Shown: positions 1-9,015 of the stretch, piece by piece
How the letters are laid out: each line of letters opens with the position of its first letter
Position numbering within the stretch: position 1 is the stretch's first letter
Notes under the pieces: model-generated
Told to the model about the DNA's origin: nothing
The model's database searches: none
Seen by the model: the letters and a program-made list of their open reading frames with translations, nothing else
Source of the DNA: JAPPHA01 sp963662705
GTDB taxonomy: Bacteria > Pseudomonadota > Alphaproteobacteria > Rhodobacterales > Rhodobacteraceae
Assembly: GCA_963662705.2 (NCBI GenBank)
Contig: OY759767.1
Location: 3,038,001-3,102,000 of the forward strand
Direction: 5' to 3'
DNA length: 64,000 nt
Position numbers and translations under genes: made by a program

Positions 1-57
1 CCCGGCTCACTGCGCAGGTCGCAGGTGCCTCCCCGGTGCCGGTTGTCGTCCTGCCCA
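1..57. other. Left-edge sequence downstream of nuoI
   Basis: These bases follow the nuoI stop on the minus strand. A minus-strand frame opens with ATG overlapping that stop, but its 19 codons do not look like NuoJ, which should begin with a hydrophobic helix. I therefore assign no gene. nuoJ is expected just beyond the left edge, by analogy with other alphaproteobacterial nuo operons. Confidence 0.3.
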
Positions 58-570
58 TCATCGAAATCTCGCGTCCTCCCGAAGGTTGCGGGCAATTTCA
101 GCCTCCCACCGGTCACCGTTCGCTAGAAGCCGTTCCTTGTCGTAAAACAGCTCTTCCCGCGTTTCGGTCGCAAACTCGAAGTTCGGCCCCTCGACGATTG
201 CATCGACCGGACAGGCTTCCTCGCAGAATCCGCAATAAATGCACTTCGTCATGTCTATGTCGTAGCGGGTCGTCCGGCGCGACCCGTCATCGCGGGGCTC
301 CGCTTCGATCGTGATGGCCTGCGCCGGACAGATGGCCTCACACAGCTTGCAGGCGATACATCGCTCCTCCCCGTTCGGGTAGCGCCGCAAGGCGTGCTCG
401 CCTCGAAACCGCGGGCTGAGCGGACCTTTTTCGTGGGGATAATTGACCGTCGACTTCGGGCGGAAAAAGTATTTCATTCCCAGCTTCAGGCCGTTGAGCA
501 TGTCCGCGAGCAAGAGGTACTTCGCTGCCCGAAGACCCCTGCCAACCCAGTTTGACTGATTGAATGACAT
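58..570 (-). CDS. nuoI: NADH-quinone oxidoreductase subunit I
   Basis: This 170-residue ferredoxin-like subunit of complex I carries iron-sulfur clusters N6a and N6b, which pass electrons along the peripheral arm toward quinone. Two complete 4Fe-4S motifs are visible: Cys71/74/77/81 (CIACKLCEAICP) and Cys110/113/116/120 (CIYCGFCEEACP). The N-terminal 30 residues form an amphipathic membrane-associating segment, usual for the family, and the length is normal. It lies 18 bp after nuoH in the same transcription unit. Confidence 0.97.
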   Translation of the reverse strand: MSFNQSNWVGRGLRAAKYLLLADMLNGLKLGMKYFFRPKSTVNYPHEKGPLSPRFRGEHALRRYPNGEERCIACKLCEAICPAQAITIEAEPRDDGSRRTTRYDIDMTKCIYCGFCEEACPVDAIVEGPNFEFATETREELFYDKERLLANGDRWEAEIARNLREDARFR

Positions 571-588
571 GTTTCGACTGCCTCCGAC

Positions 589-1626
589 CTAACCGCCGAT
601 CGCCCAGCGCGCGTAGGTTCCGCCAAAGACGCCGAACTGGGCGAATGCGGCCACGACCGCAACCCAGCCCAGCGAAAGCGGCAGAAACACTTTCCAACCC
701 AGGCGCATCAGCTGATCATAGCGATATCTCGGCACGACCGCCTTGATCAATGCAAACAGGAAGAAAAACAATCCCATCTTGAGCAGCATCCACAGCGCCC
801 CGTCCGGGAGCCACGGCACGGGGGACAGCCATCCTCCGAAGAACAGGATTGTCGTCAGGGCGCACATCAGCCAGATGGCGACATATTCGCCGGCCATGAA
901 CAACAGGAACGGGGTCGACGAGTACTCGACCTGGTAACCGGCGACGAGTTCGGATTCCGCCTCGGGAAGGTCGAACGGCGGACGGTTGGTTTCCGCGAGG
1001 GCGGAAACGAAGAACAGGACAACCATCGGCAAATGCGGGAGCCAGTACCAGTTGAAGATGCCGTACTCGCCTTCCTGCGCGAGCACGATGTCCACGAGGT
1101 TGAGTGAGCCGGTCGTGATCAGCACCCCGATGATGATGAACCCGATCGATACCTCGTAGGAAATCATCTGCGCGGCGGAACGCAGGGAACCGAGAAACGG
1201 GTATTTCGAGTTCGAGGCCCAACCGCCCATGATAACGCCGTAAACCTCGAGGGAAGAGACCGCGAAAATATAGAGGATACCGACGTTGATGCTGGAGATC
1301 ACCAGGGTCTCCGACAGGGGAACGACGGCCCAGGCGATCAGGGCGAGTATGAAGGACACCAGCGGCGCCAGCAGGAACACCGTCTTGTCCGCGCCCGCGG
1401 GGATGACGAACTCCTTGAAGACGTATTTCATCGCATCGGCGACGGATTGCAGGAGACCCCAGGGACCGACGACGTTGGGTCCCCGGCGCAACTGGACCGC
1501 ACCCCAGATCTTGCGGTCGCCGTAAACGAGGAACAGCAGGCTGATCATCACGAAAGCGGTCATGAGGATGCACTGACCGAGAACGATCAGGAAAACCCCG
1601 AACTGGGTTTCAAGAAGACCGCTCAC
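589..1626 (-). CDS. nuoH: NADH-quinone oxidoreductase subunit H
   Basis: This is a membrane subunit of complex I at the junction of the peripheral and membrane arms, where it forms much of the quinone chamber. The 345-residue product is almost entirely hydrophobic with about eight helices. It holds family signatures such as WGLLQSVADAMKYVFKE near residue 60 and ETNRPPFDLPEAESELVAGY near residue 210. The start is GTG. It lies 35 bp after nuoG on the same strand. Length and motifs are normal. Confidence 0.97.
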   Translation of the reverse strand: MSGLLETQFGVFLIVLGQCILMTAFVMISLLFLVYGDRKIWGAVQLRRGPNVVGPWGLLQSVADAMKYVFKEFVIPAGADKTVFLLAPLVSFILALIAWAVVPLSETLVISSINVGILYIFAVSSLEVYGVIMGGWASNSKYPFLGSLRSAAQMISYEVSIGFIIIGVLITTGSLNLVDIVLAQEGEYGIFNWYWLPHLPMVVLFFVSALAETNRPPFDLPEAESELVAGYQVEYSSTPFLLFMAGEYVAIWLMCALTTILFFGGWLSPVPWLPDGALWMLLKMGLFFFLFALIKAVVPRYRYDQLMRLGWKVFLPLSLGWVAVVAAFAQFGVFGGTYARWAIGG

Positions 1627-1661
1627 TCAGCGCGCCCCCGTGATTTCGAACGGACGCAGGA

Positions 1662-3689
1662 TCACGCTGCCCTGGCCCTTTCCCGGCCGAGGCGCTTGTC
1701 CACGGCGTTTCGGCTGAGTTCCGCCATGACTACCGACGCCCGGGCGATCGGATTGGTGAGGTAGAAATCGTCCACTGCAAGACGAAAATCGCCGTCACCC
1801 ATCTTCCCGATGCCTACCGGATCCCACGGGTTTGTCGGAACCTGATCGATTTCCTGCATGTGGCCGCAGGTCTCGAAGAGGCCCCTGCGCAACTCCGCCA
1901 GCGTATCGAACGGCAAGGGCGTTCCGAGTTCGGTGGAAAGCGCTCTCAGGATCGCCCAGTTTTCCCTGGCTTCACCGGGAGGAAAACATGCCCTGACCGT
2001 TTGTTGCGGCCGACCCTCGGTATTGACGAACGTACCGTTCTCCTCGGTATAGGCCGCGGCCGGCAGGATGACATCCGCACGGTGCGCGCCCGTGTCGCCG
2101 TGGCTCCCCTGGTAGATCACGAAGACATCTTCCGGCATTTCGATTTCGTCGGCACCGAGATTGAAAACCGTTTCCGCCCCACCGAGCGCGGCGGAAAGGC
2201 CGCCTTCTGTCACGAAACCGATGTCTAAGCCACCGACCCTGGAGGCCGCCGTGTGCAAGACCATGAATCCGGCGTCAAGCGAATCCGCCAGGTGCATGGC
2301 GTGGCCGAGAACACCAAGACCGTCTTCCTCGCGAAGCGCGCCTTGCCCGACAATGACGATCGAATCGCCGCGCCTGCGAAGGGATTCCGGGATTTCGGCC
2401 GACAGGTCCGCCAATGCCGGCCTCCCTGTGCCGAGATGGACATAATCGTAGGTCAGGTCACGGTGTGCGCCGATCAGGTTGATCGTTGCTCCGTTGAGCC
2501 AGGCCTTGCGAATTCGGGCGTTCAGTACGGGAGATTCCCACCTGGGGTCGGAGCCGATGAGGATGATCGATCCTGCACCATCGATGTCCTCGATCCTGGC
2601 CGTACCAATGTACGCCGACCTGTTTCCTGCCGGGAGGCACGCACCGTCTGTCCGGCATTCGAAAGCGCCGCCTTGCGCGGCGGTCAGTTCCCTGAGGGCG
2701 TACATGGATTCGACCGATGCAAGGTCGCCGGCCAGCGATGCCAGCTTCCGTCCCCTGATCGCGCAGGCGGCCGCGCCGAGGGCGTCAGCCCATGTCGCGG
2801 GTTTCAGGATGCCGTCCTTCCTGACGAAGGGCCGGTCGAGCCTCTGGTTCCGGAGTCCGTCCCAGATGAACCTGGTCTTGTCGGAGATCCACTCTTCGTT
2901 GACCCCGTCGTGGTTGCGCGGAAGAATGCGCATCACGTCGTGGCCGCGGCTGTCAACGCGGATGTTGGAGCCGAGCGCGTCCATGACGTCGATCGTTTCC
3001 GTCTTCTGAAGTTCCCAGGGACGCGCGGAAAACGCGTACGGTTTCGACGTCAGTGCGCCGACGGGACAGAGATCAATGATGTTCCCCTGCAGCTCGCTGT
3101 CGAGGGTCTGGTCGAGGTACGACGTGATTTCGGCATCCTCACCGCGGCCGGTCTGGCCCATCTGGGTAATCCCGGCGACTTCCGTCGTGAACCGGACGCA
3201 ACGGGTGCAGGAAATGCACCGGGTCATACTGGTTTCCACCAGCGGACCCAGGTCGAGATCGTTGACCGCGCGCTTGGCTTCCCGGAACCGCGAAAAGTCG
3301 ACCCCGTAGGCCATGGCCTGATCCTGCAGGTCGCATTCCCCGCCCTGGTCACAGATCGGACAGTCGAGGGGATGGTTGATCAACAGGAATTCCATCACGC
3401 CTTCCCGCGCCTTCCGCACCATGGGCGACATGGTTCGAACTTCTGGGGGGCTGCCGTCCCGGCCCGGCCGAAGGTCCCGCACCTGCATTGCGCAGGACGC
3501 CGTCGGCTTTGGCGGGCCTCCGACAACCTCGACCAGGCACATGCGGCAATTCCCGGCGATCGACAGCCGCTCATGGTAGCAGAAACGCGGAATCTCGGTC
3601 CCGGCAAGCTCGCAGGCCTGGAGCAGCGTCATTGCCGGATCCACCTCGAATTCGGCACCGTCGATGATGAGTCGCGCCGTTTCGCTCAT
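1662..3689 (-). CDS. nuoG: NADH-quinone oxidoreductase subunit G
   Basis: This is the large iron-sulfur subunit of complex I (675 aa). The N-terminal 2Fe-2S ligands are Cys37, Cys48, Cys51 and Cys66. They are followed by the HPLDCPICDQGGECDLQ motif (cluster N5/N4 region) and the CISCTRCVRF 4Fe-4S motif near residue 155. The remainder is a molybdopterin-oxidoreductase fold that has lost its cofactor, as in the whole family. Length is typical of alphaproteobacteria. nuoF ends 1 bp before its start codon, so the genes are tightly coupled. Confidence 0.97.
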   Translation of the reverse strand: MSETARLIIDGAEFEVDPAMTLLQACELAGTEIPRFCYHERLSIAGNCRMCLVEVVGGPPKPTASCAMQVRDLRPGRDGSPPEVRTMSPMVRKAREGVMEFLLINHPLDCPICDQGGECDLQDQAMAYGVDFSRFREAKRAVNDLDLGPLVETSMTRCISCTRCVRFTTEVAGITQMGQTGRGEDAEITSYLDQTLDSELQGNIIDLCPVGALTSKPYAFSARPWELQKTETIDVMDALGSNIRVDSRGHDVMRILPRNHDGVNEEWISDKTRFIWDGLRNQRLDRPFVRKDGILKPATWADALGAAACAIRGRKLASLAGDLASVESMYALRELTAAQGGAFECRTDGACLPAGNRSAYIGTARIEDIDGAGSIILIGSDPRWESPVLNARIRKAWLNGATINLIGAHRDLTYDYVHLGTGRPALADLSAEIPESLRRRGDSIVIVGQGALREEDGLGVLGHAMHLADSLDAGFMVLHTAASRVGGLDIGFVTEGGLSAALGGAETVFNLGADEIEMPEDVFVIYQGSHGDTGAHRADVILPAAAYTEENGTFVNTEGRPQQTVRACFPPGEARENWAILRALSTELGTPLPFDTLAELRRGLFETCGHMQEIDQVPTNPWDPVGIGKMGDGDFRLAVDDFYLTNPIARASVVMAELSRNAVDKRLGRERARAA

Positions 3690-3690
3690 C

Positions 3691-5082
3691 TCAAGCGCTC
3701 CCCGCCCGTCGCTCAGGCTGCGCCGGTGGTTTCACCACCAGCGTCACATCCTGCATGTTCATCTTCTTTGCCGCGATCCTGGCCGTTGCCCCGGTCCCGG
3801 CCGCCGGCCTCGTGGACCTCGTGCGGGCCCGGATCCGATCTTCGATTTCATCGCGAAAATGCCGGATAAGGCCCTGGATCGGCCACGCCGCGCCGTCTCC
3901 CAATGCACAGATCGTATGGCCTTCTACCTGATAGGAGACGTCGAGCAACATGTCGATCTCTTCCGGGTCGGCAGTCCCTTGCACCAGCCGGTCCATGATA
4001 CGCATCATCCATCCCGTACCTTCCCGACACGGAGTGCATTGTCCACAGCTCTCGTGCTTGTAGAAGGCCGACAGCCGCCAGATCGCCTTGATCACGTCCG
4101 TGGACTGGTCCATCACGATGACGGCCGCCGTTCCAAGTCCGGACTTGTGCTCGGCAAGCCAGCTGAAATCCATGATCGCTTCGTCGCACAACGCCCTGGG
4201 AATCAGCGGGACGGACGCGCCACCGGGAATGACTGCCTTCAGATTGTCCCAGCCTCCCCGGACCCCGCCGCAATGACGTTCGATCAGTTCCCGTAGCGGC
4301 GTCGACATCGCGTCCTCGACGACGCAGGGATTGTTCACGTGGCCGGAAAACGCGAACACCTTCGTTCCGGTGTTGTTTTCACGTCCGATCGAGGCGAACC
4401 AGCCAGAGCCACGGCGCAGAATCGTCGGAACAACCGCGATCGTCTCGACGTTGTTCACGGTCGTCGGGCAGCCGTAGAGGCCGGCCGCCGCGGGAAACGG
4501 CGGTTTCATCCGCGGCATGCCCTTCTTGCCTTCCAGGCTCTCGAGCAATGCCGTTTCCTCGCCGCAAATGTACGCGCCTGCGCCATGGGTGAGGTGAAGG
4601 TCGAAGTCCCAGCCGGAACCACAGGCGTTTCGGCCGACAAGGCCCGCGTCGCGCGCTTCGTCGATCGCGATCTGGAGGGCCTCGCGTTCCCGGACGAATT
4701 CGCCGCGGATGTATATGTACCCGGTTTTGGCCCCCATCGCGAAACCGGAAACAAGGCAGCCTTCGACCAGCGAATGGGGGTCGTGACGCATGATTTCACG
4801 GTCCTTGCAGGTGCCCGGTTCCGATTCATCCGCGTTGACCACAAGGTAGGCAGGGCGCCCGTCGCTGGTCCTTGGCATGAAGGACCACTTGAGCCCGGCC
4901 GGGAAGCCGGCTCCGCCGCGCCCGCGCAGTCCCGAAGCCTTGACTTCGTCGATAATCCGCTCCCGCCCCATTTCCAGGAGTTTTGCAGTTCCGTCCCAGT
5001 GGCCGCGCTTCCTTGCCCCGGCGAGCGAGCGGTCGCGCATGCCGTAGAGGTTGGTAAAGATCCGGTCGCGATCAGCCAGCAT
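3691..5082 (-). CDS. nuoF: NADH-quinone oxidoreductase subunit F
   Basis: This is the NADH-oxidising flavoprotein of complex I (463 aa). GLRGRGGAGFPAGLKW near residue 50 is the NADH/FMN-binding glycine loop, and ADESEPGTCKDREIMR near residue 90 continues the flavin site. The C-terminal SCGQCTPCREG with a later Cys in HTICALGD ligates cluster N3. About 30 basic, Ala/Pro-rich residues extend the C-terminus beyond the usual family end at roughly 430 aa. The gene starts immediately after the small membrane-protein gene at 5083. Confidence 0.97.
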   Translation of the reverse strand: MLADRDRIFTNLYGMRDRSLAGARKRGHWDGTAKLLEMGRERIIDEVKASGLRGRGGAGFPAGLKWSFMPRTSDGRPAYLVVNADESEPGTCKDREIMRHDPHSLVEGCLVSGFAMGAKTGYIYIRGEFVREREALQIAIDEARDAGLVGRNACGSGWDFDLHLTHGAGAYICGEETALLESLEGKKGMPRMKPPFPAAAGLYGCPTTVNNVETIAVVPTILRRGSGWFASIGRENNTGTKVFAFSGHVNNPCVVEDAMSTPLRELIERHCGGVRGGWDNLKAVIPGGASVPLIPRALCDEAIMDFSWLAEHKSGLGTAAVIVMDQSTDVIKAIWRLSAFYKHESCGQCTPCREGTGWMMRIMDRLVQGTADPEEIDMLLDVSYQVEGHTICALGDGAAWPIQGLIRHFRDEIEDRIRARTRSTRPAAGTGATARIAAKKMNMQDVTLVVKPPAQPERRAGSA

Positions 5083-5352
5083 TCATCTGCCCTCCTGCTC
5101 CCGGACGCGCCTGCCCGCGCGGACCACCACGACCAGCGCCCAGAAAAAGGCGGCCAGGGCGGAAAAATCCACCAGGAAAGCGAACCGGGCGGGCAGTCCC
5201 AGCCTGCCTCCGAGCCAGGAGCCGAGCATCCACAGAACCATGGTCGCGACAATCACGATCGCCGCAATCCGAACCTGGCCGGCCCCGGCTCCGCGCAACC
5301 GCGCCGCCAGGCGGGACCAGGCCGCCCTGCGACCATCGGCCTCGCGGCTCAC
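5083..5352 (-). CDS. Small two-helix membrane protein in the nuo operon (DUF5337-like)
   Basis: This 89-residue protein starts at GTG. The start is chosen because GGAGGG lies 7 bases upstream and the GTG overlaps the nuoE stop (GTGA). A basic, Arg/Ala-rich N-terminus of about 27 residues precedes two hydrophobic helices, IAAIVIVATMVLWMLGSWLG and FLVDFSALAAFFWALVVVV, joined by a short loop, with a charged tail. The pattern matches my recollection of DUF5337 proteins encoded between nuoE and nuoF in Rhodobacterales-type nuo operons. The function is unknown; an accessory or assembly role in complex I is an inference from position. Confidence 0.75.
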   Translation of the reverse strand: MSREADGRRAAWSRLAARLRGAGAGQVRIAAIVIVATMVLWMLGSWLGGRLGLPARFAFLVDFSALAAFFWALVVVVRAGRRVREQEGR

Positions 5353-6053
5353 GACAGACCCTCCCCGCTTTCCGGAGGCGTCCCGGACTCCGCGTCTCGC
5401 GGCGAATCCGCCGCAAGCGAAACCGAGGCATTCACGGTTTCGGACAGGCTTCCCTGGTCCGGGTCGGTCAGCGTGCTCAGCCCCGAGAGCGGCTCGCACG
5501 AAAACCGGCCGTTTTGCGGACCCGGCGTCGGAACCGCGCCCTCTTCCAGGGCATCCAGGATGGCGGAAAAACTCCCGGACGTCAGATCCTCGTAGAAATC
5601 CCTTCCGATCTGGACCATCGGCGCGTTGGCGCATGCTCCAAGGCATTCGACTTCTTCCCAGCTGTACTTTCCGCCCGCGCTCAGCTGGTGCGGCAATGGT
5701 GCGATCCGGTTCCTGCAGACGTCCACAATCTCGTCAGAGCCGCAAATCATGCATGTCGTGGTCGTGCAAACCTGGACATGGGCGACGCTGCCGACCGGTC
5801 TCAGCTGGAACATGAAATAGAACGTCGCGACCTCGAGCGCCCTGACCGGGGGCAGATCCAGCAACGCTGCAATGCTCTCGATTGCGGGTCTCGACAGCCA
5901 ACCTTCCTGTTCCTGCGCGCGCCAGAGAAGCGGTATGATCGCCGAGGCCTGGCGTCCCGGCGGATATTTCGCGATCTCCTGCTTCGCCCAGTCCTCGTTG
6001 GCCGGCGTGAAGGCAAAGGATTCCGGCTGTTCGTGGTGCAGGCGCCTCATCAT
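5349..6053 (-). CDS. nuoE: NADH-quinone oxidoreductase subunit E
   Basis: This is the 2Fe-2S subunit of the NADH-dehydrogenase module (cluster N1a). The family core starts MRRLHHEQPESFAFTP, so I place the start at the ATG pair at 6053/6050 rather than the in-frame ATG at 6113, which would add 20 unconserved residues. Ligands are the Cys pair in CTTTTCMIC and the later CLGACANAP. A low-complexity Ser/Pro/Glu tail of about 60 residues is longer than in many homologues. Its stop overlaps the GTG of the next gene. Confidence 0.95.
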   Translation of the reverse strand: MMRRLHHEQPESFAFTPANEDWAKQEIAKYPPGRQASAIIPLLWRAQEQEGWLSRPAIESIAALLDLPPVRALEVATFYFMFQLRPVGSVAHVQVCTTTTCMICGSDEIVDVCRNRIAPLPHQLSAGGKYSWEEVECLGACANAPMVQIGRDFYEDLTSGSFSAILDALEEGAVPTPGPQNGRFSCEPLSGLSTLTDPDQGSLSETVNASVSLAADSPRDAESGTPPESGEGLS

Positions 6054-6141
6054 GACCGGGAGGTGTCCCTTCCCGCACCGGCCGGCCCGGCCGCCGAATT
6101 CCGGCATGGGCACAAGCGCACGACCTGGTCACGATCCTCGG

Positions 6142-7353
6142 TCATCGATCGATTTCTCCAAACACGACGTCCATCGTTCCGATGATTGCCGCGACATCCG
6201 CGAGCTGGTGCCCCTTCGCCATGTGATCCATGGCCTGGAGGTGCAGGTACCCGGGCGCGCGAATCTTGGCCTTGTACGGCCTGTTGGTTCCGTCTGCCAC
6301 CAGATAGACACCGAATTCCCCCTTGGGCGCTTCCACGGCGGCGTAGACTTCGCCGGCCGGAACGTGAAAACCCTCGGTATACAGTTTGAAATGGTGGATC
6401 AGCGCTTCCATTGACGTCTTCATGTCTTCGCGCGTTGGCGGCGACAGCTTTCCGCGCGCAAGAATGTCTCCCGGCTCGCCTGCGAGTTTCTCGATCGCGG
6501 CCCTGACGATTCCGGTACTCTCGCGCATTTCGGCCATTCTGCAGAGGTACCGGTCATAGCAGTCGCCATTGTGTCCGACCGGAATCCTGAAGTCGAACTC
6601 CTCGTAACATTCATAGGGCTGTGAGCGACGCAGGTCCCAGGCCATGCCGGAACCACGGACCATGACCCCGGAAAATCCCCAATCGAGCGCATCCTGCCGC
6701 GTCACGACACCGATATCGACATTGCGCTGTTTGAATATGCGGTTTTCGGTCAGCAACTCGTCGATATCGTCCAGGACAGCGGGAAAACTGCCCGCCCAGT
6801 CGAAAATGTCGTCCAGCAGGTCTTCCGGGAGATCCCGGTGGACACCTCCGGGGCGGAAATACGCCGCGTGCAGCCGGGCGCCACACGCTCTTTCGTAGAA
6901 GACCATGAGTTTTTCGCGTTCGTCGAATCCCCAAAGCGGCGGCGTCAGGGCCCCGACGTCCATCGCCTGGGTGGTCACGTTCAACAAGTGGTTGAGAATA
7001 CGGCCGATTTCACTGTAGAGCACGCGGATTAGCTGTGCACGCCGCGGGACCGACGTACCCGTCAGCCTTTCGATTGCTATACACCAGGCATGCTCCTGGT
7101 TCATCGGTGCCACGTAGTCCAGCCGGTCGAAATAAGGCAGGTTCTGCAGGTACGTGCGGCTTTCCATCAGTTTTTCCGTTCCCCGATGGAGAAGCCCGAT
7201 ATGCGGGTCGCAACGCTCGACGATCTCGCCATCGAGTTCCAGGACCAGCCTCAGGACGCCATGCGCCGCCGGATGCTGCGGACCGAAATTGATGTTGAAG
7301 TTCCGAACGCGCCCGTCGTCGCCGGCGGCGGCGTCGAAGGTGGCTTCCGTCAT
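6142..7353 (-). CDS. nuoD: NADH-quinone oxidoreductase subunit D
   Basis: This is the 49-kDa-type subunit of complex I (403 aa), which builds the quinone-reduction site with NuoB. The conserved FGPQHPAAHGVLRL lies near residue 22, and the quinone-site His and Tyr region LLHRGTEKL.YLQNLPYFDRLDYV follows near residues 54-80. It ends with the family-typical DVVFGEIDR. It overlaps the nuoC stop by four bases, indicating translational coupling. No irregularity is seen. Confidence 0.98.
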   Translation of the reverse strand: MTEATFDAAAGDDGRVRNFNINFGPQHPAAHGVLRLVLELDGEIVERCDPHIGLLHRGTEKLMESRTYLQNLPYFDRLDYVAPMNQEHAWCIAIERLTGTSVPRRAQLIRVLYSEIGRILNHLLNVTTQAMDVGALTPPLWGFDEREKLMVFYERACGARLHAAYFRPGGVHRDLPEDLLDDIFDWAGSFPAVLDDIDELLTENRIFKQRNVDIGVVTRQDALDWGFSGVMVRGSGMAWDLRRSQPYECYEEFDFRIPVGHNGDCYDRYLCRMAEMRESTGIVRAAIEKLAGEPGDILARGKLSPPTREDMKTSMEALIHHFKLYTEGFHVPAGEVYAAVEAPKGEFGVYLVADGTNRPYKAKIRAPGYLHLQAMDHMAKGHQLADVAAIIGTMDVVFGEIDR

Positions 7354-7994
7354 GTCCCGCCCTCGCCCTCTTCGGAGTCCCGGCCGGATCGGTCACCGGG
7401 TTCGGTCAGGACAGCTCCGACACCTTCCCAAGGAGAGGTGAAGTCGAAACTGCGATACTCCTGAACGAGCGAGACGGGTTCCTGGACGACACGTTTTTCG
7501 ATTTCGTCGTACCTGACCTCCGTAAACCCGGTCGTCGGGAAGTCCTTGCGGAGCGGATGCCCCTGGAAACCGTAGTCGGTCAGGATTCTCCGGAGATCCG
7601 GATGCCCGGAAAACATCACCCCGTACATGTCGAAGACTTCACGTTCGAACCAGTTGGCCGCCGGATAGACGCCAACCAGCGACGGAACCAGTTCGCCGGT
7701 TTCCCTAACCGAGGTCTTGACCCGAATCCGGTGATTCCTCTGCATCGAAAGCAGATGATAGACGACGGTGAACCGTCGTTCGGATGCCGGGTAGTCGACG
7801 GCAGTGACGTCGATCAGCGTCGTGAACAGGCAGCGTTCATCGGTTTTCAGCCACTCCGCGAATTCCGCGACCTTCTGCGGGGTTACCGTGGCTTCCAGTT
7901 CCCTGCAGGCCGTGACTCCCGCTTCCAGCACTGCGTCAGACCGGCATTCCCGAAGGTGGGACGCCAGGTCCCTCAACGATCCTGTCTGGCTCAT
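7350..7994 (-). CDS. nuoC: NADH-quinone oxidoreductase subunit C
   Basis: This is the 30-kDa subunit of the peripheral arm (214 aa). The signature ERRFTVVYHLLSMQRNHRIR is followed by the family pattern WFEREVFDMYGV.FSGHPDLRRILTDYGF and GHPLRKDFP. The last 20 residues are acidic and Arg/Gly-rich and not conserved. It lies 5 bp after nuoB and overlaps nuoD by four bases. It is a separate gene and not the NuoCD fusion seen in enterobacteria. Confidence 0.97.
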   Translation of the reverse strand: MSQTGSLRDLASHLRECRSDAVLEAGVTACRELEATVTPQKVAEFAEWLKTDERCLFTTLIDVTAVDYPASERRFTVVYHLLSMQRNHRIRVKTSVRETGELVPSLVGVYPAANWFEREVFDMYGVMFSGHPDLRRILTDYGFQGHPLRKDFPTTGFTEVRYDEIEKRVVQEPVSLVQEYRSFDFTSPWEGVGAVLTEPGDRSGRDSEEGEGGT

Positions 7995-7999
7995 TCGGA

Positions 8000-8569
8000 C
8001 TACCTGACTATGGTTCCCGTCCGGCGGATCTTGCGTTGAAGTTGCAGGATTCCATATAGCAGGGCTTCAGCTGTCGGCGGGCACCCGGGGACGTAGATAT
8101 CGACGGGCACGATCCGGTCGCACCCGCGCACGACCGAATAGGAATAATGATAATAGCCGCCGCCATTCGCGCAGGAACCCATTGATATCACGTACCTGGG
8201 CTCAGGCATCTGGTCATAAACCTTGCGCAGGGCCGGAGCCATCTTGTTGGTCAGCGTTCCCGCAACGATCATCAGGTCGGATTGGCGCGGCGAGGCTCGC
8301 GGCGCCGTTCCAAAGCGTTCCATGTCGTATCTCGGCATGGCGGTGTGCATCATCTCGACAGCGCAACAGGCAAGGCCGAAGGTCATCCAGTGCAGCGAAC
8401 CGGTCCGTGCCCAGTTAATGACATCGGCGCTCGAGGTGACAAGGAATCCCTGGTCCTGCAGAGCGTTCCGAAACTCGGCGGCCGGGGGGGCCGCTCCGGC
8501 GCCCGCCAGCGGTCCCCCACCCATGCCGGCCGCAACTGCTCCTGCCGGCGCCTGGTCCGTCACTCCCAT
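8000..8569 (-). CDS. nuoB: NADH-quinone oxidoreductase subunit B
   Basis: This is the 20-kDa subunit carrying terminal cluster N2, the donor to quinone. The cluster ligands are visible as the Cys pair in GLACCAVEMMH, the Cys in MGSCANGGGYYHYSY and the Cys in VPGCPPTAEAL. The start is placed at the ATG at 8569, 10 bases inside nuoA, with AAGGTG upstream. Extending to 8680 would read through nuoA in another frame and add 37 unconserved residues. The product is 189 aa with an Ala/Gly-rich lead of about 30 residues. Confidence 0.97.
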   Translation of the reverse strand: MGVTDQAPAGAVAAGMGGGPLAGAGAAPPAAEFRNALQDQGFLVTSSADVINWARTGSLHWMTFGLACCAVEMMHTAMPRYDMERFGTAPRASPRQSDLMIVAGTLTNKMAPALRKVYDQMPEPRYVISMGSCANGGGYYHYSYSVVRGCDRIVPVDIYVPGCPPTAEALLYGILQLQRKIRRTGTIVR

Positions 8570-8925
8570 TCGAGCGCACCTTTTTTCCACTCGTAGGCAA
8601 ACCCGACGGTGAGCACTGCGAGGAACACCATCATCGACCAGAATCCCAGCAGGCCCTGGTCCTTGAACGAGGCCGCCCACGGAAAGAGAAACGCCACTTC
8701 AAGATCGAAAATGATGAACAGGATCGCAACGAGGTAAAACCGGACGTCAAACTTCATCCGGGCGTCATCGAAGGCGTTGAATCCGCATTCGTAGGCGGAG
8801 ACCTTTTCCGCATACGGATTGCGGACGGCGATGACCACGGCCGCGAGAACAAGGGCCAAGCCCAATCCGGCGGCGACACCGAGAAAGACGAGAATCGGAA
8901 GATACTCTCTCAGTAGTTCGTCCAA
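8560..8925 (-). CDS. nuoA: NADH-quinone oxidoreductase subunit A
   Basis: This is the first gene of the complex I operon: a 121-residue membrane subunit with three helices and the conserved loop KVSAYECGFNAFDDARMKFD, followed by FLVAILFIIFDLEVAFLFPW-type sequence. The start is set at TTG (8925), because GGAG lies 6 bases upstream and alphaproteobacterial NuoA proteins begin with a residue pair before LLREYLPIL. An upstream in-frame TTG at 8937 would add four residues. No ATG is available near the family start. Confidence 0.95.
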   Translation of the reverse strand: MDELLREYLPILVFLGVAAGLGLALVLAAVVIAVRNPYAEKVSAYECGFNAFDDARMKFDVRFYLVAILFIIFDLEVAFLFPWAASFKDQGLLGFWSMMVFLAVLTVGFAYEWKKGALEWE

Positions 8926-8988
8926 GGGATTCTCCAATCGGCACCAAGGTTGGCCCGCATCGCCAGACCCCGTCCGGCGGTGCCACGG

Positions 8989-9015
8989 TTTATCGCCGGC
9001 CCGTCATTTGGTCAA
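8989..9015 (-). promoter_or_regulatory. Candidate nuo operon promoter
   Basis: On the minus strand TTGACC (9015-9010) and GATAAA (8994-8989) are separated by 15 bases, about 65 bp upstream of nuoA. The spacing is shorter than the 17-base optimum, so this is only a candidate. Confidence 0.25.

Noticed and set aside
1..61. A possible nuoJ start overlapping the nuoI stop
   Set aside because: The 19 visible residues are polar and do not resemble the hydrophobic NuoJ N-terminus.
2253..3869. A 538-codon open frame on the plus strand
   Set aside because: Antisense to nuoG and part of nuoF, with chance-like composition.
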